From: Scedosporium boydii
Taxonomy: Eukaryota; Ascomycota; Sordariomycetes; Microascales; Microascaceae
Assembly (NCBI GenBank): GCA_002221725.1
Contig: NJFT01000268.1
Span: 1 to 50,967, forward strand
Direction: 5' to 3'
Length of the DNA stretch: 50,967 nt
Shown: positions 1 through 10,883 of the stretch, piece by piece
Layout of the letters: every line of letters begins with the position of its first letter
Numbering within the stretch: the first letter of the stretch is position 1
Position numbers and translations under genes: made by a program
The notes under the pieces: generated by a model
What the model was told of the DNA's origin: nothing
What the model saw: the letters and a program-made list of their open reading frames with translations, nothing else
Database searches by the model: none

Positions 1-6
1 AGGGGG

Positions 7-36
<30 letters not shown>
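1..36. repeat. Homopolymer A tract at window start
   Basis: The window opens with AGGGGG followed by an uninterrupted run of about 30 A (7-36). With the G run at the other end it looks like a contig edge rather than a biological feature. Confidence 0.8.
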
Positions 37-40
<4 letters not shown>

Positions 41-68
41 ACTAGAGGCACTGACTCCTCCTCCTTAC

Positions 69-138
69 GGATAACTTCTCTGGGGAATTCTGCCTTAGCG
101 CGGGCGGAAGGGCGACGGATTCGGCGGCGAGAGGGCAT
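69..138 (-). CDS. Possible first exon of a gene cut by the window edge
   Basis: On the minus strand an ATG at 138 opens a short, very basic reading frame (MPSRRRIRRPSARAK...). After 70 nt it meets a good donor, GTAAGG (63-68). If real, this is exon 1, in phase 1, of a gene running off the left edge past the A tract. No family is recognised and the frame is too short to prove coding. It could equally be chance. Confidence 0.2.
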
Positions 139-326
139 GATCTAGTGTGGGTGACGTGCATTTGGGATGTACAACTTCGCGGTCCGCCCATCCTAGGGGA
201 GCTTAAGCCTACCGGGGAGTGCCATGACGGAGCACGTACGGGCTGCTTGATAGAAGCACAGAGAGCCTCTTGATATCGCGGGGAAGCGTGCTTATATTGT
301 CGTGGCTCCTCGCGGACTTGGTTGCA

Positions 327-382
327 GCGGCGCAGTTTCTAGGCTTTCAAGAGCGTTGAAACTAGGCACTGGACTGCGCCGC
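327..382. other. Two-level hairpin downstream of the PC4-like gene
   Basis: GCGGCGCAGT (327-336) is the exact reverse complement of ACTGCGCCGC (373-382), a 10-bp GC-rich stem. Inside it, TTTCAA and TTGAAA form a second 6-bp stem. The element lies about 15 nt beyond the stop codon of the minus-strand PC4-like gene, so it would fall in its 3' UTR. It could act as an mRNA 3'-end structure; that role is inference. Confidence 0.45.
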
Positions 383-396
383 AGTTCAGAAATTTG

Positions 397-988
397 CTAG
401 GCATCGTCTTCGTCGCTCGTTGTCTCGATGTTAGACTTTGATGGTGCCTTTGATGACCGATTCGCCTTGGTAGACGGTAGGGAATTATCGTCAGGATCAT
501 TGAAACTTTGGCCGGTTGTTCTTCTAAGTTCGGCGTTAATGGATGGAATGGCTTTCAAGAACTCTCTGTATTGATCCAGGCTCAGCGATATTCCCTGGAT
601 TAATGGTCGTTAGAGACGTCGTGAGAGCTGTGCACTTAGAAACGGGTCCCCATACCTTCTTCCCCGGAAGTACTTTGCCATCCTTCTCATAATATTCGCG
701 GATATTCACGTAAGTGGCCTTCTTGAATTCAGAGACGGTAACTCTGCGACTTTTGGGCAGCTGTACACAGGTAGTGCAGGTCAAATTAGAGGCAGCGCTC
801 CTATAGACGATATCTAGTGGTGGAAGGTCACAAACCTGCCAAAAGGGGTTACCGTCATCGTCTTTATGAACATCCGAGATGCGACTCGAGGACGGCCCGC
901 TTTTCGATTTCTTCGCAACCGGAGCACCAACTTCGGATCCACTGTCATCATCAATGCTGGCGCGACGCTTCATTGTGTTCCGACCCAT
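397..988 (-). CDS. SUB1: PC4/Sub1-type transcriptional coactivator (p15)
   Basis: Single-stranded-DNA-binding coactivator of RNA polymerase II; nuclear. Exons are 836-988, 656-760 and 397-594; introns (61 and 75 nt) are GT..AG and phase 0. The joined protein has 151 residues from the ATG at 988. A second in-frame ATG at 973 gives 146 and is an equally likely start. The N terminus is basic and Ser-rich. The PC4 core then reads [48 protein letters not shown], matching the family order (beta strands, the IREYY segment, the PGKKGISL turn, then the helix). Reading through the introns would destroy the core. The tail is acidic (TTSDEDDA). The gene is divergent from the PX-domain gene, about 1.25 kb away. 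Confidence 0.9.
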
Positions 989-2239
989 GTTTGAAATAGG
1001 GCGGCCTTGCACTTAAACGCCTGCAGGACGGTGTGTTTTTATTCGGATAGTAGAGCAGCGGGCGGTAGGGGCAACAAAAATTGTCCTGGTTGCGTGAGGC
1101 GGTGAGAGTGAAAAACACACGGGTTGGAAGCGAAGATGGAAGTGAAGGCGCGACCGCATCGTGAGGGGTGGAGAGGCGAGGCAATGTAAACTACCAAGAA
1201 CGCGTTGGAAGAAGTATTACGTCAGGACCACTCAAAGATGGACGCGACCCTTGCTCTTGATTGTGTGGTCTTGGCACACGCAATTTTGGATAGACAGGCA
1301 AGAGCACCATGACAAGAAATAACAAGAAACAACATTCAGTTGTTGTCACTCATCTTACGTAACCACATCATGAGACCAAACATTCTTGTTGGAGATGGTA
1401 TAATTGACAATTGGAGAGGAGGGGATATCCTGGGTTAATTCGTACCTTTGTCAGTGATATCGGGGAGTATTGATAACGAGGTTACATATCGGACTTCGCT
1501 CACCAAGTATGGGATCGGGGGGGCTGAAAAAGGGGATAAATTGATCTGCATTGGTGACGACTTCTGTCTTCCTCCACGGGGGTGAACACACGAATGATAT
1601 TTTGGGGAGGATCTTCAGGTTCAAATCCCATGGTGCGCACATGCGACCCCTACCTGAACCCTGAAACATATTCTCAAGCTCGAAACAAGGAAAAGTTTAC
1701 ACCAGAAAGGATCAAATGGAAATTGATTCAAAGTGCTGTGATACGAAGTACATCAATTACTTCCCGTGTTGCCCACTAATATTACTTGGGACGCAGTCGA
1801 CGCCTACCGACATATGAAAAGTAGCGTGCGGTCCGTTCTTGGCATGGTACTCTAAAACCCGAACAAAACTAGCGAGACAAGGGACGCCAATTAATTGGTA
1901 TTGCTTGACCTGTAATTCCAGGTCATCAAATCTTTTGATTTGCTTGTGATGAGATTGACCTCCTTGTTTCTTTCAACCTCAACTCGCCTTTGCTTTTCTC
2001 TATCCTTGCTCGACCAAACCACACCCGACTCTTCGCTCCCAGTCCTCCTCGCTTGACGCAGTCTCGGAGACATTTTCCAAGCGACAAACCTCAGAGCTCA
2101 CGTTCCTTTTCGCAACAATCCGCCGAGTCCTCCGCTGGTTCGTCTGCCCCATCGGTATTCTTCGCACTAGACAACGAATATAATACAATGCCTTTCAAGA
2201 AACACATCCCGGAGCGTTTAAATTTGTATTGAGATCCCG
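989..2239. promoter_or_regulatory. Intergenic region between divergent PC4-like and PX genes
   Basis: About 1.25 kb with no supportable gene. It must hold both promoters. The part nearest the PX gene is CT-rich (about 1960-2110) and has a GAATATAATACA stretch near 2177 that could be TATA-like. One CGAAGTA heptamer occurs at 1744-1750. A GGTTCAAATCC string near 1618 resembles a tRNA B box, but no cloverleaf folds around it. Confidence 0.5.
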
Positions 2240-5200
2240 ATGGCTTCGAAACAGGCGGGCAATCCCACCAACTTAAAGTCCACCCTCGTCCGCGATATGG
2301 CGGCGCCAGCGGAGGATGGGTCGGTCGCGTGGTCAGAACAGGAAGTACAGGAAGTACTCCATACAATCTCGAACACCGGCGCTGCCGAGAAAAAGATGCC
2401 AGCCGATGAGCGCTCGACTTCCCCGACCGACACCGAGCCCACGACGACGAATCCTTCTCAAGATCCTATGACCAGAGTTCTCGACTTCCTCTCCACTGCA
2501 ACACCTGGTACATTTTGCGCACTGGCGATCGGCCTTTCCCTCTGTATATATCTCGCGCTCGGAAAGATAGGACTACTTCTGATCGGGGCCTGTGGAGGTA
2601 TTGCCGCCTATATCGCCTACGAATCTAGCCATCCGGATGTTTCTCGTGCCATCCGAGGCGAGAAAGGCGCCGATGTCGTAGCTCGCTTGATTGAACAAAT
2701 GCGGGAGGCTGAGGGGAAGAAGACGACCGATGATTCGCCTGACAGGGACCCCGCTGCCCTGCGGTCGTTTGATGACTTCCAAGCTGAGACGCGCGATGCG
2801 CTAAAATCTTTCGTTGATGCTGTTCTTCGAGACTATGTTAGATGGTGGTACAGCCCGATTGTTCCCTCGGATCGATCCTTCCCCCTCGCCTGCCGAAAGC
2901 TCCTCTCGTCATTTCTAATATCAGTCGCCAACCATCTCTCACGCAAAAGGCCTGCCGATGCCTTCTTAGACTTTCTCACAAATTCGTCGTCCATGATTAT
3001 CGTATTCTGTTCCGAATTATCTGCCGCGTTCGCCGAATTGCCCCCCGACTCCAGCACAACGCCCGTGGATGCAGTGTACAACTATCTTGCGTCCAATCCC
3101 GACTCCAATCTCACCAATCTGTTGAACCAGAAACAACAAGCGTCGAAGTTTAGAACGATCGCCGAGGACCTTCTTGCTTTTTTGGACCGGCAGGCATACG
3201 ACTGTGAGGTAACCAGAGTGTTTCTTCGAGAGATCATTGCCGGTGTCCTTCTCGAATCCACTCTGTCAACCTGCTCAAAACCCGAGTGGATCAATGGTTG
3301 GATAGTATATCTACTCGAAGCCGGCGAGCCCGATTTCAACCAGGCTATCGATGTTGGAATGCAAACGGGTCGGGATTCTAACACGGCGGTCTTCCCCGAC
3401 GTCGATAATAACACTGGCGCGGTAACTGTTGTGAGATCTAGCTCCTTCGAGGTCTCCTCGTCGAGTAGAAAGGAGTATCCCTGCCACCATAAAAAACAAC
3501 TCAGCAAAGCGGACGAGGATATGGAGGAAGCAATGGAAGAGATGAAGCGTATGAATGAGATAATTGCTGCAGAAGAGGCCAAGAGAGCCTCCTATTTGGC
3601 AAATTTATCAAATGATACCGAGGAGTTTGCCAACCCAATTGACCCGCTATTGAATGATATTATATGCCATAACATGGCTCCGATCTCGTCAGGTCATACA
3701 TCTCCTCGATCAAACCAATCGTTGGACAAAGCCTCCATGAGAGATGCGTCCACGGACGATTATTCCAGCAAAGGGGAAGGCGCTCGCACACCCGCTACGC
3801 CACAGTCACTTACACAGGGCTCTTCGGCAGAAACCGCCGACTCTTCTCCAAATCAGAAGAGGAAATATCAGTTCACTAGCTTCGACCAAATTGTTCCCCC
3901 CGCGCAAGACACCTCGGACGAGAACGACGAACCTCGCCGCGTAGCGCTGACTCTTCGGAATGCCACTATTACAATCCATGATGACCCTGGAAATGATAAA
4001 GGCAGAATCTGGACCAAACCTACCTGGGACTATCTTATACAGATTGAACCATCCTCGTCACAGTTTCCGGGCTGGATGATTGTCAGGAAGTATGCTGATT
4101 TCGAAACGCTACACGAAGTTCTGCGTCGCATAGCCACTATATCTGGGGCAACTGCATTCACAGAGCAGCACAACGCTCTTCCAACATGGAAAGTGCACAC
4201 GCGGTCCTCTCTCCGTGGGGAGCTGGAGCGATATATTCGAGATGCCTGTTGGTACCAGAGTCTTGCTGAAAGCGAGGGTATGAAACGGTTCCTCGACAAA
4301 GATCAAGGCCTACCTCAAAGCAACGATATCCGTGCATCATTTGGCCTAGACTCCCTTAGCAAGAATGTGCTGGACGTTCTTACAATCGCGCCGAAGGGCG
4401 CCATGCAAGGAGGTAAGGCCGTGGTTGGTGGTGTCACAGGAGTTTTGGGTAATATCGGTCTGGGGCAGAGGAAGTCCACGCAGTCTCCGCTGAGAGAGGC
4501 CCCACCCAATGGAGCAAGCCGCTTATCGATTTCGACGCCGCCCAGGGTAAACAGCTTACCCTCGCCTGCGCTTTCTCAAAAAACGCGAGATAGCATGGAC
4601 AGCCAGAGATCATCCATCATTTCGACACAGCCGGCCAAGATTGCGCCAATGGAGCGACGCCCTAGCTCCCAGTTCGAGTTGGATGGTGAAGTCAATGATA
4701 ACAGACGACCCCACGGCGAACAAACAGACAGCGCGAGGGGTAGTAATAATAACAGCAGGAGTTCGAGCCGCGCTCCCCTCAGATCTCCATCATCTACAAG
4801 CCTTGACGGCATCAGGCTGCCACCTCTTCCTAACGACATTTCGGATAATTACGAACATCGATCCTTGCAGCACAAACGATCCAAGACAACCGATAGTGCC
4901 TTGTCCCCAGGCAATCCCGGTGGCCCTACACTGCATGCCCTATCGATTCAAGCGTCCTTTGCCATGACTACTCTGAAGAAGCCCCAGTCACTTGCAGGCG
5001 GGGCTAGGCGTCCCAAACAGTTCTCCCCATTGTCTGAACAGGAGGCTAGCGTGGCCGTGGAGCTCATGTTTGCCGTCATTAACGAGTTGTACACTCTGTC
5101 CTCGGCGTGGAATATTCGGCGCACGCTTCTAGGTGCCGCCAAGTCGTTCCTGCTCCGTCCCGGAAACCCGTCACTAGTATCAATCCAGTCCCTCCTTCAG

Positions 5201-5521
5201 AAATCCGTGCTTGACACCAATACTTCTGATGCTGGAATCGCGGCACATCTACGCAAACTGCGTGAGAATTCTCTTCCGACTGAGGAGGAGAAAGCAGCCT
5301 GGCCAGCTGAGATGACGCAAGGCGAAAAGGACAAGCTGCGAGACAAGGCGAGAAAACTTCTTATTCAAAGTGGAGTCCCCGCGGCTCTTACCGGAGTAAT
5401 GGGTCAGTCGGCGACCAACGAGGCTGTTGGGCGTGTATTCGATTGTCTTCAGATCGAAGAAGTGGCAAGAGGATTGATGTTCGGCATCTTACTCCAGGCC
5501 GTGAGAATTGTGACGCATTAG
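2240..5521 (+). CDS. PXA-PX-nexin C domain membrane protein (Mdm1/SNX13-SNX14 family)
   Basis: An intronless frame of 1093 residues. Two hydrophobic segments at about residues 88-125 should anchor it in a membrane. A PX-associated (PXA) domain follows at about 177-360 (FQAETRDALKSFVDAVLRDY, then YSPIVP). Next come a charged helical stretch with EEAMEEMKRMNEI and a Ser-rich linker. The PX domain spans about 565-690, with WDYLIQIEP, FPGWMIVRKYADFETLH and the basic RSSLRGELERYI helix. A long Ser/Pro-rich linker leads to a nexin-C domain at about 935-1080. Relatives tether the ER to vacuole/lysosome or lipid droplets and bind phosphoinositides. I see no RGS domain between PXA and PX, unlike animal SNX13/14. 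The ATG at 2240 is the first in frame. The exact yeast counterpart is uncertain. Confidence 0.85.
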   Translation: MASKQAGNPTNLKSTLVRDMAAPAEDGSVAWSEQEVQEVLHTISNTGAAEKKMPADERSTSPTDTEPTTTNPSQDPMTRVLDFLSTATPGTFCALAIGLSLCIYLALGKIGLLLIGACGGIAAYIAYESSHPDVSRAIRGEKGADVVARLIEQMREAEGKKTTDDSPDRDPAALRSFDDFQAETRDALKSFVDAVLRDYVRWWYSPIVPSDRSFPLACRKLLSSFLISVANHLSRKRPADAFLDFLTNSSSMIIVFCSELSAAFAELPPDSSTTPVDAVYNYLASNPDSNLTNLLNQKQQASKFRTIAEDLLAFLDRQAYDCEVTRVFLREIIAGVLLESTLSTCSKPEWINGWIVYLLEAGEPDFNQAIDVGMQTGRDSNTAVFPDVDNNTGAVTVVRSSSFEVSSSSRKEYPCHHKKQLSKADEDMEEAMEEMKRMNEIIAAEEAKRASYLANLSNDTEEFANPIDPLLNDIICHNMAPISSGHTSPRSNQSLDKASMRDASTDDYSSKGEGARTPATPQSLTQGSSAETADSSPNQKRKYQFTSFDQIVPPAQDTSDENDEPRRVALTLRNATITIHDDPGNDKGRIWTKPTWDYLIQIEPSSSQFPGWMIVRKYADFETLHEVLRRIATISGATAFTEQHNALPTWKVHTRSSLRGELERYIRDACWYQSLAESEGMKRFLDKDQGLPQSNDIRASFGLDSLSKNVLDVLTIAPKGAMQGGKAVVGGVTGVLGNIGLGQRKSTQSPLREAPPNGASRLSISTPPRVNSLPSPALSQKTRDSMDSQRSSIISTQPAKIAPMERRPSSQFELDGEVNDNRRPHGEQTDSARGSNNNSRSSSRAPLRSPSSTSLDGIRLPPLPNDISDNYEHRSLQHKRSKTTDSALSPGNPGGPTLHALSIQASFAMTTLKKPQSLAGGARRPKQFSPLSEQEASVAVELMFAVINELYTLSSAWNIRRTLLGAAKSFLLRPGNPSLVSIQSLLQKSVLDTNTSDAGIAAHLRKLRENSLPTEEEKAAWPAEMTQGEKDKLRDKARKLLIQSGVPAALTGVMGQSATNEAVGRVFDCLQIEEVARGLMFGILLQAVRIVTH

Positions 5522-6620
5522 ATACAATGCGAACGACGTTGGGGGGTTTTGTATTTCTAATGATTCCGGTTTACCTGCCCGACATATAATGGCGACGACC
5601 CCTTCTCCCCCTCTTTCCTTCCTCCCAACCGAAAGAAACGATTCACTTGTCATCATGTACATTAGAGGTGTGCTTTGGAGCAGGGCGGCATAGGCGGTGA
5701 AAATCAAGGCGCAATCGCATTCGTGCTGGCGGCCATGTGTAAGAAGGGAAGGTCCCATGATGGAATATGTATATGCTATCCGCATGGAGTTTTGTTTCTT
5801 TGGAATATATTTACTTTTAATGCTGTTACGATTTATCAACCTGCCCCTATTTCCTTCCTCGCCCGGCTCATTGACTGGGAGAGCAAGGACAAGGGAGTGG
5901 GATGGGGCTCTGGTTTTGGCTATCTATGATGTGGTACAACTTATGAGAGAGGATTGGGCTTCTTCTCAGTCATAATTCCGAGCCCAGCGAAGCAAGAATG
6001 ATATGCGCCCCGGCCAAGTTTAGACAGTAGAGTGGCTACACAAAACTTGTATTATCCTATGTCAGATGCTAAAATTCCCTAGAAACCGGGTCCAACGGCT
6101 ATCAACAAAAAAGAATAAAGAAAGGAGAGGGAAAGAGAAGCTATCATAATGCACCAAACCCCGATATCTAGCGAACCAAGTCATGAGTCGTCGGTGCCGC
6201 GGGCCATCACGGTCCCGTTTCGAGCACTGAATATGGGTATAATCAAGGATGAAACAAAAAAGACATCGGCCTCCTATAATGGGTATGAACTGATAAGTAG
6301 TCGAAATGAGGGGCCCCGCCGCGAAGAAGAACCACCACTCCATAGTCTGCGATAAACGCCCCCCGTTCCCCTCAAAACAAGCGCCAGGATGACCTTCCGG
6401 TTGAAAACACAAAACAAAGATGGTATGGAAACAGTATTAAAGTCAACTAAAGAAGATGATAGGTCGTAACTGGTATGCCTGAACCAAGCAGGAATCAAGA
6501 ATCGTGAAGAAGTTGGTGCTGAGTCCAAACTTGGGTTATTAAAAAGAAAAAAAAAGATCGTGAAGACACGAAAATGATATATGAGAGGGTGGAGGAAGAG
6601 AAGCGCTGCAGCAGAGGTCG
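5522..6620. other. Convergent 3' intergenic region
   Basis: About 1.1 kb between the 3' ends of the plus-strand PX gene and the minus-strand LIM gene. Short overlapping frames on both strands show no recognisable motif or consistent composition. It probably holds the two 3' UTRs; nothing else is seen. Confidence 0.5.
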
Positions 6621-9018
6621 TTACATCATCCCTAATCTCGTCATGCGCTTGTTCATTCGTGGTCGCGGAACCGGGCCCATTCCGGGAGGGAGTCTCTGTC
6701 CTCGAGGCAGTCCGATCGGTCGTCGCGGTGGTCCCGGCGGACCCGAGAGGCCCCTATCACCGGGACGTTGCGGTAGACCCATGGGAGTGGGTGGGCCGCG
6801 ACTCGAGGCAGGCGAGGGAGGGAAGGCACCCGGCGGCGGGCGGGGGAAACCCGGAGTCATCGGCGACATTGGATTGGTACGAGCGGGGGAATAATCGGAA
6901 ACCGGGCTCGCCAAGTTCGGGTCTGGCATTAATCCGTAGCCGTTGGCCATCGAGGGCGCCTGCTGAACTCGTCGCCACGCGTCTGGTTCGCAGTACGACT
7001 TCCCATCCACTTCAAAGTATCCGTTGGAAAGCGACATTCCGCAGTCGGCGCACCGGAAGCACCCGACGTGATATTTGACGAGGGATTCATCCTCGAGATA
7101 TTGCCCTTCGATGCCCCTGCCGCAGCTCCCGCATAAACTACCGTTAAGCTGGTGGTAGTGCAATTCGCAGTACGGTTTGTCGTTCAAAACATAGAATTCG
7201 GTAGACGTAAAAGGTTCTCGACAGGTGGTACACACGAAGCAGGCCTTGTGATACTTTCCGGTGAGCCTTCCGTCCGCAGACGAGATGCTCTTACCCCGGA
7301 TCTCGTCACCACATGCCTTGCACATCCCACGGTATGGTTGCGGGCCGCGGGATGGCTCACGTCTTGGCATGGACGATCCATAGGAACCTGGCATCTCACG
7401 GCCACGGCGATCCCCGTCAGCCAAATTCCTAGCACCTCCAGTCCTTAAACTTCCGCCGTAGCCGGGGTCGCTTTGGTCTCCACTCGATGCGTTGTAATTA
7501 AAACGGTCGACTTCAGCCTTAAGATCGAAATTGGGTCTGTCGTAGGACGCCGGTCCTTGTTGGCGAGGACGCGAAGCGCTTCGGCTACGGCTAGAATATC
7601 TGCCGTCTCGGGGCCGTCCCCTCGAACCAATAGAGGGGTTCCTTTCTGGTCGGGGTGAAGATTGCATCTGGGGCATGGAAGCTTGTAGGTCGCTCATCAA
7701 GTCATCGATGTTAGAGGTATCGGATGGTTTGCGCTCTCCTGGCGGAAGCCGTCTAGAGGCCGTCCGGGGTGGGCTGGCCGTGCTGTTTTGGCTGTAGCTC
7801 GAAACAGCCGACGAGATAGATGCTGAGGATGCGTGGTAGGGGTTTCCGATTCCGAATTCTGCAGCAAGATCCACCGACGGGGTGCCGCCCCTGCCCGATG
7901 CCCTCGGTCGGACAAGACTTTTGCGGGGTGGAGGCGGCCTGGATGTATCAGGCCCCGGCAGAGAAGATTGGCCATCTTCGCCGCGTGACCTAAAGCGATC
8001 AGGGCGCGGGCCGGGCGCGGACGGAGTTCTCGTTGGGGGTTCGGCGGGATTATTAGACCTTGGAAAGGTCCCCGAGCGGCTATTTGTGCCGAAGGGCTCA
8101 GGTTCAAAGTCCTGCTCCTGAGGCGGACCAAAACCTCCATACCCGTTCTTCCTTGGTGCCCTTAGAGAGTAGGCACCGGCACCGGAATTGTTGTTGCTCG
8201 CTGACGACATGCCTGATCTGTTGGAAGCAGCGGTGCCCGGTCGATCGATGCTGGAGCCCGCACGGCCGTAGGTGTTCGAATCTTGGACGTCCCTCGAGGG
8301 AAAGGCATTGCGCGGGGCACCCCTCTGGCTAGCCATATCAAAGGGCCCAGGTGCAATGGTATTCATCCGTTGCGAGAGGGTTGGCTGCTGCCTCTTTGGG
8401 CTCGAGGGCGGGTATAACGGGTCAACATCATAGTCGTCTCGTTCCGAGAAGCCCCCATACCCACCCGGTCGCCGATTCTCCTGTGAAGTGGTGGAGTCGT
8501 AATCGCTGGCAATGGTTGGCTCAAAGAAATCGTTGCCGCGACTACCAACTGATCGGCCATCGGGTGTCCTTGGTGAAAGGCTTCGAGATCCACTCGAGGT
8601 GCTCACTGGAGTTAGTTGGCCCGGACGCATGTAACCACCGTCTTAGTTGGCACGTTAGCAATTATCTTCTTGGTCGAGAATATAGATAGTTCTAGTCAAC
8701 TCCGACGGCAGTTTGCTTACTTGCAGCGTTCGTGTCTACACGAGGAGGAAGCCTCTCGGCCTTTGCTGGCATGGGCTCTCTGAACCTCGACCAGGACCCA
8801 TTTGTAGTGGGCGATGATGCTAAATACCGAGTGAGCTTGAGAGGAACCCGCAGTTGATCTAGGCGAAAGAACCCTTAGGGGAAAAAGAAAAAAAACATAC
8901 TCTGGGGCTCGGGCTGACCACATAGGTGGTCACCCATAAGGGAGATTTCAATCTGGCGGCCACATGTCGAGCATTTTATCGTAGGCAAGAATGTTGATTC
9001 CCTGGGGAGTGTCGCCAT
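6621..9018 (-). CDS. Paxillin-like LIM-domain protein
   Basis: Exons 8901-9018, 8721-8819 and 6621-8641 give 745 residues; the introns (81 and 79 nt) are GT..AG. The first two exons are short and easily missed. Exon 1 encodes the conserved fungal N terminus MATLPRESTFLPTIKCSTCG...GDHLCG, a small CxxC..HxxC-like putative zinc site. Exon 2 links it through RVDTNAANGGYMRPGQLTP to the main frame. A disordered region rich in Ser, Pro, Arg and Gly follows. Two LIM domains lie at about 514-568 (CKACGDEI...HKACFVCTTC...YCELHY) and 574-634 (CGSCGRGI...HVGCFRCADC...YCEPDAW), with the usual Cys/His pairs. The tail is Pro-rich. Fungal relatives act at cell-polarity and septation sites with Rho signalling. 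This scaffold role is family knowledge, not shown here. Confidence 0.88.
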
Positions 9019-10104
9019 GTTGCCGAATATCCTGTCCTCTCGGCGTCAAGTATCTTTGAGCTAGAGCACACGGGACATCGGCGAGGGGAGGGCCCGGCGA
9101 CTTAAAAAATAAGAGAAGAAGGTTGGTTTCGATCGAGATTGTATTAATTCGTTGGGAGGGATGTGTAAGTCGTGGATTACGACCTCGTTACAGAGTGTAT
9201 ATAACAAGTGTAAGTTTGGCGGGAAGCGTCGGCGTCCAGATATCGTAGAATAGCAGAGGACGGGTCTTTTCCTTCATCGACAGTCCTGGGAGACGCTGAG
9301 CTGCGTTGATACGAGAAATGGAGACGGGCTGTCTTCGACGGAGTTCGTAGGCGGATATGTAAGGGCTGAAGATTCGATACCAACCCCAATGATCACCCAA
9401 GGAAATAAACAGGTAAAAGAGGCCGGCAAAGCGTTGGGCGTGTTCCAAGAATGGGATCCGAGAGGGTAAAGATGAGAAGTGCGGAGAGCTGGAGAAGATG
9501 TGCTAGCTGATACTGGATGTGTCTCGAAGTTGGAGAGGGTGTGCGGTCGAGGCCAACCCCCTGGTCACAGGCTCCGGGCGTGTGTTAGAGAAATGCACGG
9601 ATGCTGGATGTTCCTGTGGCGCTGATGGACCCTGCGCTTTATTCCTCCGCGCAAGTGTGAGTACTTGCAGATGATTTGTATTAGTATTCTTTGGGACGGG
9701 TTCAAGTTGTCTCACGAGAGCAATTAGTCTGGCCCGTCTGGGGAATGGGAGGAGGAAAACGGGAGTCTTGCTGTGAGGTGGGAGGAGAGTTGGATCAATT
9801 TGACACGGCACCGGTGGACGAAGATCGAAGATCAAAACTTGGCCCCCAGTTTGGCAGCGGGGCGGCGCGTGGAGAAAAGGGCAATGGGCGACACGAGACA
9901 CAGCCAGAGAGTGTGACCTGAGGATGTTGTTTGTCGTCGAGACTCGAGAGGGACTGGAGGTGAGTGAATGGGAGAGGAGGGAGGGAGGAGACCGACTCAG
10001 AGTCACAGTCGCTTGAGTAGAAGAAATACAAGTACAGCCAGTGCAACGTCTCGAGATTGGCCTTGCACGAAGGAAATACTACATTTGATGCATTGCTGAT
10101 TGTT
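9019..10104. promoter_or_regulatory. Upstream region of the LIM gene
   Basis: About 1.1 kb. On the minus strand it is pyrimidine-rich, especially 9910-10020 (CTCC/CCTCC runs), as expected of a long fungal promoter and leader. Several short minus-strand frames exist (for example 9503-10006), but they have biased, repetitive composition and no domain, so I do not call them. Confidence 0.4.
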
Positions 10105-10471
10105 TACATTGAATGCGACATGCCTCGATGGGCAACTCGATAGGCAAGCTCAGTATCGGACGGTGTAAGATGAAAAGCTGTTGGAAACCATAGGCATTGC
10201 TTTGTGTTCGGCTTTACTAGTGTAAATGAGGGCCTATTCACAATATATCTGAGATGGATCCAAGATGAGGCACTCTCTTTGAGCAAGCTACTCTGAGCGA
10301 ATGACGGACGAGAAACGCTTGATGGAGGTTCAGAGGCACGACAGGGCAATCAATCAATACCGGCGGTTCCTGGGGACAGCCGGCCACCGGTTCTTATTGC
10401 TTGCATCGTTTCTCCAATCAATTGGAGGATATCAACCATTCTCTCATTATCTTGCTTCATACCATACCTTT

Positions 10472-10489
10472 GTACGAAGTACGAAGTAC
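10472..10489. repeat. Tandem GTACGAAGTACGAAGTAC
   Basis: Two overlapping copies of the 7-bp unit CGAAGTA in a row, flanked by GTAC. It is the longest uninterrupted example of the heptamer in the window. A second tandem pair lies at 11096-11109. Confidence 0.8.
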
Positions 10490-10777
10490 AGGGAGCGAGA
10501 TTTCCTCCGTCCTTGGTCGTATTTGACAGACCGCAACTCCACCCCTTCGGACTAGTTTATTATTAAAATCCTTGTTTCAATGCTCTCTTGGCAACGGGGG
10601 TCTTCGTGATTGGGCAACGCTTTACCAGGCTGGGATTAGCACACAGGCGGCGATGGACAAAGGAGAGAGTTGCAGAGCGCCACAACGGTGAGATATATCG
10701 ATGGGCGGCCATCTGACCAGGTCCGTTGCTGTCCGTTGTCCACTGAACAAGCAGAAATGTGCGCTATCAATGACGGA

Positions 10778-10851
10778 CGAAGTAATCTTATATTTAGCAC
10801 CAGTAGCATTCGCACTTGCACGAAGCGATCGTATGAATTAAGATTACTTCG
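10778..10851. repeat. 13-bp inverted repeat built on the CGAAGTA heptamer
   Basis: CGAAGTAATCTTA (10778-10790) is repeated exactly in reverse complement as TAAGATTACTTCG (10839-10851), with 48 nt between the arms. Confidence 0.75.
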
Positions 10852-10857
10852 TATCTA

Positions 10858-10883
10858 AACTATGAAGGGGGTCCTTCATAGTT
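10858..10883. repeat. 11-bp stem, 4-nt loop hairpin
   Basis: AACTATGAAGG (10858-10868) and CCTTCATAGTT (10873-10883) are perfect reverse complements separated by GGGT. It sits directly after the 13-bp inverted repeat. Confidence 0.75.

Noticed and set aside
1570..1650. tRNA gene suggested by the B-box-like GGTTCAAATCC near 1618
   Set aside because: The T-stem does not pair (TCAGG against CCCAT) and no A box or acceptor stem is found upstream.
9503..10006. 167-codon minus-strand frame upstream of the LIM gene
   Set aside because: Ser/Pro/Leu composition typical of a CT-rich promoter; no family features.
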